From Paenibacillus tundrae (GTDB lineage Bacteria > Bacillota > Bacilli > Paenibacillales > Paenibacillaceae): a stretch of 64,000 nucleotides of DNA. The translations under genes were made by a program, and so were the position numbers. Numbering within the stretch: position 1 is the stretch's first letter; every line of letters starts with the position of its first letter. The DNA is taken from positions 62,001 through 126,000 of the forward strand of contig NZ_JAUSTI010000015.1 in the NCBI RefSeq assembly GCF_030812775.1. The letters run 5' to 3'. Positions 33,809 to 42,955 of this stretch are shown here, piece by piece. The notes beneath the pieces are model-generated. The model was not told the DNA's origin. It searched no databases and saw only the letters and a list, made by a program, of their open reading frames with translations.

Positions 33809-33893
33809 GTGCTTGCATTTTATTTGCATGATCGTTACTTATCTATAAAAATAGAACATGAACGAGCATGAAGAAGAGTGTACATAATCTGCA

Positions 33894-34364
33894 CTACTTT
33901 GGATTCGAATCTTTAGCTTCTGAATTGGAGTCTGCGTTACCCTCACTCAATTCCTCTGCTTCGTTCAACTCACGCATGCGTTCCTCATAATCGTCGAGGA
34001 ACCATAATGGGTCCATATTGTCTTCTTCACCGTTATAATTAATCAGTACTTCGTCACCAGCTTGAATGTCCGTATACGCATAAAAATCAAACGTATGATT
34101 TTCAAAGTTGATCTCATAAGTTGCGTTCGGCTCGTAAGAGTGGTTAATCAAGCTTCCATATCCAAGCAGGATGGCTGTATGATTAGCCCCGTATTCGAAT
34201 ACATAATCTTCGAGAATTGTTTTCTCAATATGCTCATGATCTTCGTTAGGATAAGGGACAACCGGTGCCTGGTGGAACAACTGTCCTTTAGGAATATGAA
34301 CGGTAGCAAAAACCCCGCGGTTGAATTCGCCATCGCCTAATTTGGATTGTTTTACTTCAATCAT
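33894..34364 (-). CDS. SET domain protein (156 aa)
   Basis: SET domains are lysine methyltransferases using S-adenosylmethionine. The sequence is a minimal SET fold: NRGVFATVHIPKGQLFHQAPV at the start, the central YGSLINHSYEPNATYEI (the NHS...N pseudoknot motif) and GDEVLINYNGEED (the catalytic tyrosine motif). A typical post-SET cysteine cluster is absent, and the C-terminal 25 residues are acidic and disordered. ATG 34364 is preferred over the GTG at 34373, given TTAGGTG about 9 bases before it. The substrate is unknown. Confidence 0.8.
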   Translation of the reverse strand: MIEVKQSKLGDGEFNRGVFATVHIPKGQLFHQAPVVPYPNEDHEHIEKTILEDYVFEYGANHTAILLGYGSLINHSYEPNATYEINFENHTFDFYAYTDIQAGDEVLINYNGEEDNMDPLWFLDDYEERMRELNEAEELSEGNADSNSEAKDSNPK

Positions 34365-34604
34365 TATGTTCACCTAATGCTCTGCCTAGAGCTCCGTTCT
34401 TATTAATAGTTTAAGGTCAAATTTTACCCCATCTCATCTTATATGGCAAATGCTAGCCTGTGTGCGTTATGATCAGATGAATTCTAAGATGAAACTGTCC
34501 AATAGAAGACATCTAACTTAAAATTTTAAAAGTTGACGTTGAGTTGTACAGGATAGAACGCTTATAATATACAAGAATAAGTCTATATAGAAAAGGTGTC
34601 ATGA

Positions 34605-36161
34605 ATGAGTATATTAAATGTAGAAAAACTAAGTCACGGTTTCGGTGACCGTGCTATCTTTAATGACGTTTCTTTCCGCCTCCTGAAAGGCGAACACATT
34701 GGATTGATTGGAGCCAATGGTGAAGGTAAATCAACCTTCATGAACATTATTACAGGCAAACTCCAGCCAGACGAGGGCAAGGTGGAATGGTCCAAACGGA
34801 TGCGTGTAGGTTATTTAGATCAGCATGCCGTATTAAGCAAAGGACAATCCATCCGCGATGTACTTCGTAGTGCGTTCCAGTATCTGTTTGATATGGAGCA
34901 AGAAATGAATGACATGTATGGCAAAATGGGAGATGTGACTCCAGAAGAACTTGAGCAACTACTTGAGGATGTAGGCACAATCCAAGATACGTTGACGAAT
35001 CAGGATTTCTATATGATCGATGCTAAAGTGGACGAGACAGCACGTGGTCTTGGTCTTACAGACATTGGCTTGGATAAAGACGTTAACGATCTAAGTGGTG
35101 GACAGCGTACAAAGGTATTGCTTGCTAAGCTGTTGCTTGAGAAACCAGACATTTTGCTCTTGGATGAGCCGACGAACTATTTGGATGAGCAACACATCGA
35201 ATGGCTGAAGCGTTACTTGCAGGAATATGAGAATGCCTTCATTCTGATCTCGCATGATATTCCATTCCTGAATAGCGTAATTAACTTGATCTATCATATG
35301 GAAAATCAGGATCTGACTCGTTATGTCGGAGACTATGACCATTTCCAAGAAGTCTATGAGATGAAAAAACAACAATTGGAGTCTGCTTATAAGCGCCAAC
35401 AACAGGAAATTGCTGACCTCAAAGATTTCGTTGCGCGCAACAAGGCAAGTGTGGCAACGCGGAATATGGCGATGTCCAGACAGAAGAAGCTTGATAAAAT
35501 GGACGTGATTGAGCTGGCGAAGGAGAAGCCGAAGCCACAGTTTAACTTCCGTGATGCAAGAACTTCAGGCAAGCTTATTTTCGAGACGAAAGGGCTTGTG
35601 ATTGGTTATAATGAACCCTTATCCAGACCGCTTGATTTGCGGATGGAACGTGGTCAGAAGATTGCACTTGTCGGCGCAAACGGAATCGGTAAAACGACAC
35701 TGATGCGTAGCATTCTGGGAGAGATTCAAGCTCTGGAAGGTACTGTCCAGCGTGGAGAACATCTGGAGATAGGATACTTCCAACAAGAAATGAAGGACGC
35801 AAACTACAATACCTGCATTGAAGAGATCTGGCAGGAGTTCCCTTCATATACGCAGTTTGAAGTACGTGCTGCTCTAGCGAAATGCGGATTAACTACGAAG
35901 CATATCGAGAGTAAAGTTGCCGTGCTTAGTGGTGGGGAAAAAGCTAAAGTTCGTTTGTGCAAGCTGATTAACAATGAAACCAACCTGCTTGTACTCGATG
36001 AGCCGACGAACCATCTGGACGTTGATGCGAAGGAAGAACTGAAACGTGCGCTCAAAGCATACAAAGGCAGTATTTTGCTAATCTCTCACGAACCTGAATT
36101 TTACCGTGACGTTGTTACCGAAACGTGGAACTGCGAATCATGGACTACAAAGGTATTCTAG
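34605..36161 (+). CDS. ABC-F family ATPase (518 aa)
   Basis: ABC-F proteins have two ATPase domains without membrane segments and act on ribosomes in translation or antibiotic resistance. Here both Walker A motifs (GANGEGKST about 37, GANGIGKTT about 365), both signatures (LSGGQ, LSGGE) and both Walker B motifs (ILLLDEPTNYLD, LLVLDEPTNHLD) are intact. The linker between domains is charged and helical (about 240-310). The layout resembles the housekeeping YbiT/EttA-like branch rather than a resistance type. Two strong terminators follow, isolating it from cysJ. Confidence 0.87.
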   Translation: MSILNVEKLSHGFGDRAIFNDVSFRLLKGEHIGLIGANGEGKSTFMNIITGKLQPDEGKVEWSKRMRVGYLDQHAVLSKGQSIRDVLRSAFQYLFDMEQEMNDMYGKMGDVTPEELEQLLEDVGTIQDTLTNQDFYMIDAKVDETARGLGLTDIGLDKDVNDLSGGQRTKVLLAKLLLEKPDILLLDEPTNYLDEQHIEWLKRYLQEYENAFILISHDIPFLNSVINLIYHMENQDLTRYVGDYDHFQEVYEMKKQQLESAYKRQQQEIADLKDFVARNKASVATRNMAMSRQKKLDKMDVIELAKEKPKPQFNFRDARTSGKLIFETKGLVIGYNEPLSRPLDLRMERGQKIALVGANGIGKTTLMRSILGEIQALEGTVQRGEHLEIGYFQQEMKDANYNTCIEEIWQEFPSYTQFEVRAALAKCGLTTKHIESKVAVLSGGEKAKVRLCKLINNETNLLVLDEPTNHLDVDAKEELKRALKAYKGSILLISHEPEFYRDVVTETWNCESWTTKVF

Positions 36162-36228
36162 AATCCGAAGCAGTGAAGCTGTCTGAGAAAATAAACGTTC
36201 AACTTGAATTAGAGTTGATGAGCAACGT

Positions 36229-36278
36229 AAACCATCATTGGAAATGGATCAATCCATGCCAATGATGGTTTATTTTTT
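36229..36278 (+). terminator. Terminator 1 after ABC-F gene
   Basis: A perfect 13-bp stem (AAACCATCATTGG with CCAATGATGGTTT) is followed by ATTTTTT. Confidence 0.92.
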
Positions 36279-36358
36279 ACGAAAAAACAAGGGGAAACAA
36301 TAAGTCAAATGGTAGAGTTAGTTTTTAAAGCATCGATTTCACAGCGTGACTCATGAAT

Positions 36359-36400
36359 AAAACCATCCTCAGATGGAGAGGGTGGTTTTGTTGTTTTTTG
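36359..36400 (+). terminator. Terminator 2 upstream of cysJ
   Basis: AAAACCATCCTC pairs with GAGGGTGGTTTT (one wobble) and is followed by GTTGTTTTTT. Confidence 0.85.
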
Positions 36401-36544
36401 TCCTTTATTAGAGAAACTGATAAATGGTATAAAATCATTGAAATTGACCCTCAACCATGGGTGTGATAGGTTCAATGTAGTAGAAATTTATTAATATGAT
36501 CATTTTAGTAGGAATTAAAATCGAAGCAATGCGTGAGGTGGACA
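36401..36544 (+). promoter_or_regulatory. cysJI upstream region
   Basis: The stretch between the second terminator and cysJ is A/T-rich and must hold the cysJI promoter. I see no SAM riboswitch and no convincing -35/-10 pair. A GGAATTAAAATCG segment about 25 bases before the start could be a regulator half-site, but this is a guess. Confidence 0.25.
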
Positions 36545-38383
36545 ATGGTGGAACTACAAGTGACTAACAGCCCTTTTAATCAGGAACAGGTGGATTTGCT
36601 CAATCGCCTTCTTCCGACTCTGACCGATGGTCAACGGGCTTGGCTGAGCGGATATATAGCTGCACAACAAGGAAGCGTAACAGGGGCGTCGGGTTCGATT
36701 GCAACCCAGACTGTTCAGACGGGAAGCCTTGTGACTGAAAATACACCTGTTGCGTCAAAAGAAGTAACGGTGCTCTTTGGCTCTCAAACGGGGAATTCCA
36801 GTGGACTATCCAAGAAATTGGCTAAAAAGCTCGAAGAACAAGGGTTGCAAGTTACCTTATCCTCAATGGGAGATTTCAAACCGAACGGACTGAAAAAAAT
36901 TGAGAATCTCCTAATCGTGGTGAGTACGCATGGTGAAGGTGAACCACCTGATAATGCGATCCCATTCCATGAATTCCTAAACAGCAAACGAGCGCCTAAG
37001 CTTGATAGCTTGCGTTACTCAGTTCTGGCTTTGGGAGATACGTCATATGAGTTCTTCTGCCAGACAGGCAAAGATTTCGATAAACGTCTGCAGGAGCTCG
37101 GCGCTACACCACTTGTCCCACGTTCTGATTGTGATGTTGATTTTGACGAACAGGCTGCTGAGTGGATGAACGATGTATTGGCTTCATTAAGTACTGCAGC
37201 GACTTCGACCGGTTCAGTGACGAGTGAAGCAGTTGTAGCTGCAGGTAACGGCGGTGAATCTGAATTTAGTCGTACGAATCCTTTCCAAGCAGAAGTGCTG
37301 GAAAATCTTAATTTGAATGGTAGAGGATCGGATCGTGAAACGCGCCATGTAGAGTTGTCACTTGAAGGTTCGAACCTGAATTATGAGCCCGGCGACAGCC
37401 TAGGCGTATTTCCAGAGAATCACCCTCGTCTTGTTGATGAATTAATTGCTGCGATGGAATGGAATGCAGATGAACGTGTTAATGTGAACAAAGCAGGGGA
37501 TCAGGTATCGGTACGTGAAGCGTTATTGCGTTATTTTGAAATTACTGCTGTAACTAAACCCGTAGCTGAGCAATTAGCTAAATTAAAACCTGATAGCGGT
37601 CTGTCAGCACTACTTGCAGATGATTCGGAATTCCGCAAAGTGATGAACAGCTGTGACCTGCTCGATATCGTTCAGGATTATGGACTGCAAGGCATTCCGG
37701 CTGGGCAGTTCGTAGCGGTATTGCGGAAGATTCCAGCGCGATTGTATTCGATTGCTAGCAGCGCTAAGTCATTCCCGGATGAAGTCCACCTTACGGTGCG
37801 CACCGTTCGTTATGAATCACGGGGAAGAGAGCGCTACGGAGTATGTTCCGTACATCTAGCTGAGCGCATTGAAGCAGGCGACACATTGCCAATATATATT
37901 CAGCACAACCCTAACTTTAAACTGCCAGAGAATCCCGACACCCCAATTATTATGGTAGGTCCTGGTACGGGGGTAGCTCCATTCCGATCTTTCCTCGGAG
38001 AACGTGAAGAGATTGGAGCGGAGGGTAAATCGTGGTTGTTCTACGGTGATCAGCATTTCTCTACAGACTTCCTCTACCAGACGGAGTGGCAACGCTGGCT
38101 CAAAGACGGTGTTCTCACGAAGATGGATGTAGCCTTCTCGCGTGATACGGAGCAGAAAGTTTATGTACAACATCGCATGTTGGAGCACAGCAAAGAGCTG
38201 TATCAATGGCTTCAAGAAGGTGCGAGTGTATATGTTTGCGGAGATGAGAAAAGGATGGCTCATGACGTTCACAGTGCACTTGCAACTATTCTAGAGCAAG
38301 AGGGCGGTCTAACTCCTGAGCAAGCAGCGGAATATCTGACAAGATTGCAACAGGAAAAACGTTATCAGCGGGACGTGTATTAA
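36545..38383 (+). CDS. cysJ: Sulfite reductase (NADPH) flavoprotein alpha subunit (612 aa)
   Basis: CysJ passes electrons from NADPH through FAD and FMN to CysI for reduction of sulfite to sulfide. Domains in order are an N-terminal leader, flavodoxin FMN domain (VLFGSQTGNSSGLSKKL about residue 77, STHGEGEPPDNA, LGDTSYEFFCQTGKDFD), FAD domain (RLYSIASS, GVCSVHLAERI) and NADPH domain (MVGPGTGVAPFRSFLGER, VYVCGDEKRMAHDV) ending RYQRDVY. ATG 36545 follows GAGGTGG; the ATG at 36533 precedes it. cysI starts 49 bases after the stop, as in Bacillus. Confidence 0.93.
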   Translation: MVELQVTNSPFNQEQVDLLNRLLPTLTDGQRAWLSGYIAAQQGSVTGASGSIATQTVQTGSLVTENTPVASKEVTVLFGSQTGNSSGLSKKLAKKLEEQGLQVTLSSMGDFKPNGLKKIENLLIVVSTHGEGEPPDNAIPFHEFLNSKRAPKLDSLRYSVLALGDTSYEFFCQTGKDFDKRLQELGATPLVPRSDCDVDFDEQAAEWMNDVLASLSTAATSTGSVTSEAVVAAGNGGESEFSRTNPFQAEVLENLNLNGRGSDRETRHVELSLEGSNLNYEPGDSLGVFPENHPRLVDELIAAMEWNADERVNVNKAGDQVSVREALLRYFEITAVTKPVAEQLAKLKPDSGLSALLADDSEFRKVMNSCDLLDIVQDYGLQGIPAGQFVAVLRKIPARLYSIASSAKSFPDEVHLTVRTVRYESRGRERYGVCSVHLAERIEAGDTLPIYIQHNPNFKLPENPDTPIIMVGPGTGVAPFRSFLGEREEIGAEGKSWLFYGDQHFSTDFLYQTEWQRWLKDGVLTKMDVAFSRDTEQKVYVQHRMLEHSKELYQWLQEGASVYVCGDEKRMAHDVHSALATILEQEGGLTPEQAAEYLTRLQQEKRYQRDVY

Positions 38384-38432
38384 TTCATCCGTTGCCACAG
38401 GGCACCCCGTAGAAACGAGAGGAGAAAGCAGC

Positions 38433-40154
38433 ATGGTTTATAATAATTTACTTAACCCACAGCGCACGAACAGTGATGTGGAAGATATAAAGATTAAAAG
38501 TGATTACTTGCGCGGAAGTCTTACTGAAACGCTTGCTGATCGCATTACCGGTGCAATTCCTGAGGACGATAACCGTTTGATGAAACATCACGGTAGTTAT
38601 ATGCAGGATGATCGTGACCTTCGTAATGAACGTAATAAGTCGAAGCTTGAGCCTGCTTATCAGTTCATGCTGCGTGTCCGTGCTGCAGGCGGAATTGTAA
38701 CACCTGAACAATGGCTTATGATGGATCGTGTCGCGCACAAATACGCCAATAACACGATTCGTCTGACCACACGTCAATCCTTCCAGCTACATGGCGTATT
38801 GAAATGGGATCTCAAAAATACAATTCGTGAAGTAAATGACTCCTTGCTCAGCACACTTGCGGCATGTGGAGACGTGAACCGGAACGTGATGTGCAATCCG
38901 AATCCTAATCAATCGGAAGTACATGCAGAAGTATACGAATGGGCTTGTCAGGTGAGTAATCATCTTGACCCACGCACTCGTGCATACCATGAGTTGTGGT
39001 TGGATGGAGAGAAAATCATTGATTCCCAGGAGAACGATGAAGAAGTAGAGCCGATCTATGGCAAAGTGTATCTGCCTCGGAAGTTCAAGATCGGTATCGC
39101 CGTTCCACCATCTAATGATGTTGATGTATTCTCACAGGATCTTGGTTTTATCGCGATTGTGGAGAATGGAGAACTTCAAGGCTTCAACGTCTCTGTCGGC
39201 GGTGGCATGGGCATGTCTCATGGTGATTCCAAAACGTATCCGCAGGTGTCTAAGGTGATTGGGTTCTGCACACCAGAACAGATGATTGAGGTTGCTGAGA
39301 AAACAGTGACAATTCAACGCGATTACGGGGATCGTGCCGTACGTAAACATGCGCGATTCAAATACACGCTGGATGACCGCGGAGTAGAATGGTTCATTGA
39401 GGAATTAAGCAGCCGTCTAGGATGGAGTCTGGAAGCGGCACGTCCATTCCATTTTGATCATAATGGGGATCGTTATGGTTGGGTGAAGGGCAGCAACGGT
39501 AGATGGCACTTTACGCTATTCATTCAGAATGGCCGGGTGAAAGATATCGATGGATATCCTCTTATGACGGGCCTTCGCGAAATTGCTAAGATTCATACAG
39601 GCGATTTCCGCCTCACTGCCAATCAGAACCTGATTATCGGTAATATTAGCAGCCAGAAGAAGAAAAAGATTGAAGCATTGATCCAAGAATATCATCTGAC
39701 TGACGGAGCACACTATTCAGCGCTACGGAGAAGTTCGATGGCTTGTGTGGCCTTGCCAACGTGTGGTCTTGCTATGGCTGAATCCGAACGTTATCTTCCA
39801 TCCTTGATTGATAAGTTGGAGCCGGTATTGGATGAAGCTGGCTTAAGAGACGAAGAGATCGTTGTTCGTATGACAGGTTGCCCGAATGGCTGTGCAAGAC
39901 CTATGCTTGCAGAGATTGCGTTTATCGGTAAAGCGCCTGGTAAATACAACATGTATCTCGGGGGCAGCTTCACTGGGCATCGTTTGAATAAATTGTACAA
40001 AGAAAATATCGGCGAAACTGAAATTTTGGAGACGCTGACTCCAATGATTAATCAATATGCGACACAACGGAATGAGGGCGAGCATTTCGGTGACTTTGTC
40101 ATCCGTGCAGGTTATGTTACTGAGGTGCTGGATGGTCGTCAGTTCCATGCTTAA
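38433..40154 (+). CDS. cysI: Sulfite reductase hemoprotein beta subunit (573 aa)
   Basis: CysI carries siroheme and a 4Fe-4S cluster and performs the six-electron reduction of sulfite. Substrate-side arginines appear in RLTTRQSFQLHG, and the four cluster cysteines in ACVALPTCGLAMAESER and GCPNGCARP. Length matches the 570-residue NADPH-dependent form. GAGGAG precedes the ATG. It is paired with cysJ and ends with a strong terminator. Confidence 0.93.
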   Translation: MVYNNLLNPQRTNSDVEDIKIKSDYLRGSLTETLADRITGAIPEDDNRLMKHHGSYMQDDRDLRNERNKSKLEPAYQFMLRVRAAGGIVTPEQWLMMDRVAHKYANNTIRLTTRQSFQLHGVLKWDLKNTIREVNDSLLSTLAACGDVNRNVMCNPNPNQSEVHAEVYEWACQVSNHLDPRTRAYHELWLDGEKIIDSQENDEEVEPIYGKVYLPRKFKIGIAVPPSNDVDVFSQDLGFIAIVENGELQGFNVSVGGGMGMSHGDSKTYPQVSKVIGFCTPEQMIEVAEKTVTIQRDYGDRAVRKHARFKYTLDDRGVEWFIEELSSRLGWSLEAARPFHFDHNGDRYGWVKGSNGRWHFTLFIQNGRVKDIDGYPLMTGLREIAKIHTGDFRLTANQNLIIGNISSQKKKKIEALIQEYHLTDGAHYSALRRSSMACVALPTCGLAMAESERYLPSLIDKLEPVLDEAGLRDEEIVVRMTGCPNGCARPMLAEIAFIGKAPGKYNMYLGGSFTGHRLNKLYKENIGETEILETLTPMINQYATQRNEGEHFGDFVIRAGYVTEVLDGRQFHA

Positions 40155-40209
40155 CCTCGTCCCAAATGCTGCGCTATAGTAGCAGCGTATTCTGTTTCAT
40201 ATTAAATGT

Positions 40210-40249
40210 AAGAAGCATTCCTTCACGGGGTGCTTCTTGTTGTGTTTTT
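40210..40249 (+). terminator. Terminator after cysJI
   Basis: AAGAAGCATTCC pairs with GGGGTGCTTCTT (partly wobble) and is followed by a T-rich tract. Confidence 0.8.
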
Positions 40250-40443
40250 ATAATTCGAAGGTAAGTTATGTTATCGGAGTGGCAAGTGTACATATTCCTT
40301 ATTTCAATTTATATGGACAAATTAACAAAGATGATAGTCCGCTATATAGCATTGGATCAGAGAATAAACTATGGCTAAACTTTAAACTCGGATCAATAAC
40401 AGTCGTCATTTTTCCCATTATTTCGTGGGTATTAACTTGTTGA
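40246..40443 (+). pseudogene. Possible remnant of a small membrane protein gene
   Basis: One frame reads VSYVIGVASVHIPYFNLYGQIN, then a polar part, then NFKLGSITVVIFPIISWVLTC before a TGA at 40441-40443. The pattern is protein-like, with a C-terminal membrane helix, but there is no ATG with a ribosome site; the frame begins inside the cysI terminator. A GTG at about 40278 could start a shorter peptide. Its stop overlaps the promoter of the next gene. Confidence 0.3.
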
Positions 40444-40465
40444 ACTACGCTCAACAAGATATAAT
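40436..40465 (+). promoter_or_regulatory. Promoter of the YebC-family gene with palindrome across it
   Basis: TTGTTG at 40437-40442, 17 bases, TATAAT at 40460-40465. A perfect inverted repeat CTTGTTGA (40436-40443) and TCAACAAG (40451-40458) spans the -35 and spacer, so a bound repressor would block RNA polymerase. Confidence 0.6.
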
Positions 40466-40511
40466 GACAAAGTAGAAAGCAGATTACATGTTGAAAGTGA
40501 GCGGAAACGAT

Positions 40512-41231
40512 ATGGGTCGTAAATGGAATAATATTAAGGAAAAAAAAGCTTCAAAAGATGCAAACACGAGCCGGGTCTACGCCAAATTCGGTGTTGAGAT
40601 CTATGTAGCTGCCAAAAAAGGCGAACCAGATCCGGAAGCGAACCGTGCACTGAAAGTCGTGCTGGAACGTGCGAAGACGTATAATGTACCCAAAGCCATC
40701 ATTGACCGTGCGATGGAAAAAGCAAAAGGCAGCGGGGATGAAAACTATGAAGAACTGCGTTATGAAGGCTTCGGTCCTAATGGTGCAATGGTAATTGTAG
40801 ATGCACTGACCAACAACGTGAATCGTACAGCGCCAGAAGTACGCTCTGCGTTTAACAAAAACGGCGGAAACATGGGTGTCAGCGGTTCCGTGGCATACAT
40901 GTTTGATCCAACGGCTGTAATCGGTGTAGAAGGTAAGAACTCCGAGGAAGTGCTGGAGATTCTGCTCGAAGCTGACGTAGATGTTCGTGACATTGTGGAC
41001 GAAGAAGATGCGGTTATCGTATATGCAGAACCAGATCAATTCCACGCCGTACAAGAAGCATTCAAAGCTGCGGGTGTAACTGAATTCACGGTTGCTGAGC
41101 TGACGATGCTGGCGCAAAACCACATTGAACTTCCTGAGGATGCACAAGTGCAATTTGAGAAGTTGATCGATGCCTTGGAAGACCTCGAAGATGTTCAGCA
41201 AGTGTACCATAACGTGGAGTTTGCAGAGTAA
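40512..41231 (+). CDS. YebC/PmpR family protein (239 aa)
   Basis: YebC-family proteins are translation or transcription factors. The start GRKWNNIKEKKASKDANTSRVYAKFG matches the YeeN/YeeI branch of Bacillota, and the middle RYEGFGPNGAMVIVDALTNNVNRT is conserved family-wide. Recent work ties YebC proteins to relieving ribosome stalling at polyproline, while older work calls them DNA-binding regulators; I do not choose. Homologues begin MGRKW, so ATG 40512 is taken although its ribosome site is weak; the frame also has an ATG at 40488. The promoter overlaps a palindrome. Confidence 0.88.
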   Translation: MGRKWNNIKEKKASKDANTSRVYAKFGVEIYVAAKKGEPDPEANRALKVVLERAKTYNVPKAIIDRAMEKAKGSGDENYEELRYEGFGPNGAMVIVDALTNNVNRTAPEVRSAFNKNGGNMGVSGSVAYMFDPTAVIGVEGKNSEEVLEILLEADVDVRDIVDEEDAVIVYAEPDQFHAVQEAFKAAGVTEFTVAELTMLAQNHIELPEDAQVQFEKLIDALEDLEDVQQVYHNVEFAE

Positions 41232-41260
41232 GCTGCAAATTCACGGAAAGTTGTATATTT

Positions 41261-41299
41261 AAAAGGACGGCTCATTGATTACAATGACCCGTCCTTTTT
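41261..41299. terminator. Bidirectional terminator between YebC and DMT genes
   Basis: AAAAGGACGG with CCGTCCTTTT, plus inner TCATTG with CAATGA, has T runs on both strands. Confidence 0.88.
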
Positions 41300-41307
41300 C
41301 TGTCTAC

Positions 41308-41781
41308 CTATGTCCTTGGTGCTGAAGCACGCGAGGACTTCATTGAACCGCCAAACTTAAAGAGTACAATTCCGCCTACAATAACGAGCACACCGATTAA
41401 TTGATTCCACGAGAATGGGATCTGCTCTAAGCCAAACCATCCCATGGCATCAAAAAGAAGTGCGAAGCTTAACTGGGAAGTTAGCACAATTGAAATGGCA
41501 TACGTTGGGCCTAAGAGCTTCATGCCTTGCACAAGGCAAAATACCACACCCACACCGATTGCTCCGCTAAGCCAGTACCAGGGCTGCATATGCTGGAGGC
41601 TAAACGTATTTTTGCCCTCCACAAGGATAGAGATTAGGAACGAAGCCAAAAAGCCGGTAAACAGTACCATAGTCGTTGTAGACCACGAGCCAGTACGCTC
41701 ATTAACTTTACTATTAAAGATCGTCTGTAAACTGACAAGTGCGCCTGCTAGCAGAGCAAGCAAAATACCTGTAATCATCAT
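41308..41781 (-). CDS. Half-size DMT-family transporter (YdcZ/DUF606 type, 157 aa)
   Basis: A five-helix membrane protein of the DUF606/YdcZ group of the drug/metabolite transporter superfamily. The N-terminal ITGILLALLAGALVSLQTIFNSKVNERTGSW and the C-terminal QLIGVLVIVGGIVLFKFGG are typical. Such half-size proteins usually pair, and a second one is encoded two genes upstream in the same operon at 42530-42955. AAGGAG lies before the ATG. It is the last gene of the operon, 15 bases after the Crp/Fnr gene. Confidence 0.8.
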   Translation of the reverse strand: MMITGILLALLAGALVSLQTIFNSKVNERTGSWSTTTMVLFTGFLASFLISILVEGKNTFSLQHMQPWYWLSGAIGVGVVFCLVQGMKLLGPTYAISIVLTSQLSFALLFDAMGWFGLEQIPFSWNQLIGVLVIVGGIVLFKFGGSMKSSRASAPRT

Positions 41782-41796
41782 GGGTTGTAATGCTCC

Positions 41797-42495
41797 TTAT
41801 TCGTAAATGTTATGACCCGCCACTTCCCGTAGACCTGCCCGATCTTTGACGAGGATAAAGCCTGGGTTACGCTCAATGAGACCATCCGCACACAGTTTTT
41901 GAATAACACGATTCAAATGCCGATAACTGGTGCCGATCAGATTCGCGATATCCGTTAAATTGAAAGCATCCAATTCTTCATGAAATACAGTGCCATCCTC
42001 CTCGGTAGAGATGGAGAGAAGGTAACTGGCTAACCGAACTTCCACAGGATACATCAGATTAAAGTTAGAGAAGTTGGAGTCGATATAAAACTTGTGGGAG
42101 ATAATTTTTAGCAGAAATTTGAGCATGGGTGCGTATTCGCCAGCATATTCAGCCAGATAACGATAATGGATACGCAGCATAACTACGGGTGAGACCGCTT
42201 GAACCGTATTAATAATGTTACTCTCCCGAACATATTCGACATCACCAACGACTTCCAAAGGTGTCTTGAAACAGAGCACTAATGTTTTATCTTGAGCTGA
42301 TGTAGTGAAGATTTTGATCTTGCCTTCGACCAGCACATATAAATATTCGGAGGCCTCTCCTTCGCGACAGATGAGTTCGCATTTCTCAAAATGACATAAC
42401 GTCATATGTTCACGTAGTGGCTCATAGAATACCGTCTCCAGTTGATACTGTCTAAGATAATGAAGTAATTTTTCGTTATTATGGATTTCTTCCAT
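41797..42495 (-). CDS. Crp/Fnr family transcriptional regulator, YeiL-like (232 aa)
   Basis: The cyclic-nucleotide-binding-like fold is visible in LICREGEASEYLYVLVEGKIKIF and the C-terminal helix-turn-helix in FNLTDIANLIGTSYRHLNRVIQKLCADGLIERN. No FNR-type N-terminal cysteine cluster is present; two cysteines (CHFEKCELIC region) lie at about residues 33-42. It resembles YeiL of enterics. It lies between two half-size DMT genes in the same operon, so it probably controls their expression. Effector unknown. Confidence 0.83.
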   Translation of the reverse strand: MEEIHNNEKLLHYLRQYQLETVFYEPLREHMTLCHFEKCELICREGEASEYLYVLVEGKIKIFTTSAQDKTLVLCFKTPLEVVGDVEYVRESNIINTVQAVSPVVMLRIHYRYLAEYAGEYAPMLKFLLKIISHKFYIDSNFSNFNLMYPVEVRLASYLLSISTEEDGTVFHEELDAFNLTDIANLIGTSYRHLNRVIQKLCADGLIERNPGFILVKDRAGLREVAGHNIYE

Positions 42496-42529
42496 TAGGT
42501 ATGCACCCCCACCGACCTAAACTAGCTAA

Positions 42530-42955
42530 CTATAGCTTCATGATAATGACTCCTGTGATCATAAGTGCAATGCCCAGAAACTGTGGTAGTTTCATCTTCT
42601 GCTTCACTACACCAAACCATCCATTACTATCCACTAGAAATGTTAACGTCAATTGTGCAATTAACAGAGCAGAGATGGTGAAGGTCACACCCATTTGCTG
42701 AATCGCTGATACTTCACTGAATATAATGACAGCACCGAATGCGCCACCTGCGAGATATAACGGCTTCACTTGCTTAAGTCCCTGTACGTTAGCATCACGT
42801 ACAACGATTAAAATAAGTGCTGCCAGAATAAATCCGGTGAGCTGGGTAATTGTAGCGGCTTGCCATGTGCCAATGTCTGTACTAATCCGAGTATTCGCAA
42901 CGCCTTGTAGCGTAATACAAGCGCCGCCTAATATTGCAAAAATAATTCCTCTCAT
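42530..42955 (-). CDS. Half-size DMT-family transporter (YdcZ/DUF606 type, 141 aa)
   Basis: Five predicted helices, starting MRGIIFAILGGACITLQGVANTRIS and ending FLGIALMITGVIIMKL, place this in the DUF606 family with the paralogue at 41308-41781. ATG 42955 is chosen because AAGGAGAG is just upstream; 15 further codons are open without a site. It is the first gene of a three-gene operon with a Crp/Fnr regulator second and the other half-transporter third, which suggests a heterodimeric transporter of unknown substrate. Confidence 0.8.
   Translation of the reverse strand: MRGIIFAILGGACITLQGVANTRISTDIGTWQAATITQLTGFILAALILIVVRDANVQGLKQVKPLYLAGGAFGAVIIFSEVSAIQQMGVTFTISALLIAQLTLTFLVDSNGWFGVVKQKMKLPQFLGIALMITGVIIMKL

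Noticed and set aside
36401..36544. SAM or S-box riboswitch before cysJ
   Set aside because: No conserved S-box elements are present; the leader is too short.
40551..41210. 219-codon minus-strand frame opposite the YebC gene
   Set aside because: It is the mirror of a strongly conserved gene and rich in Phe, Cys and His as antisense frames usually are.
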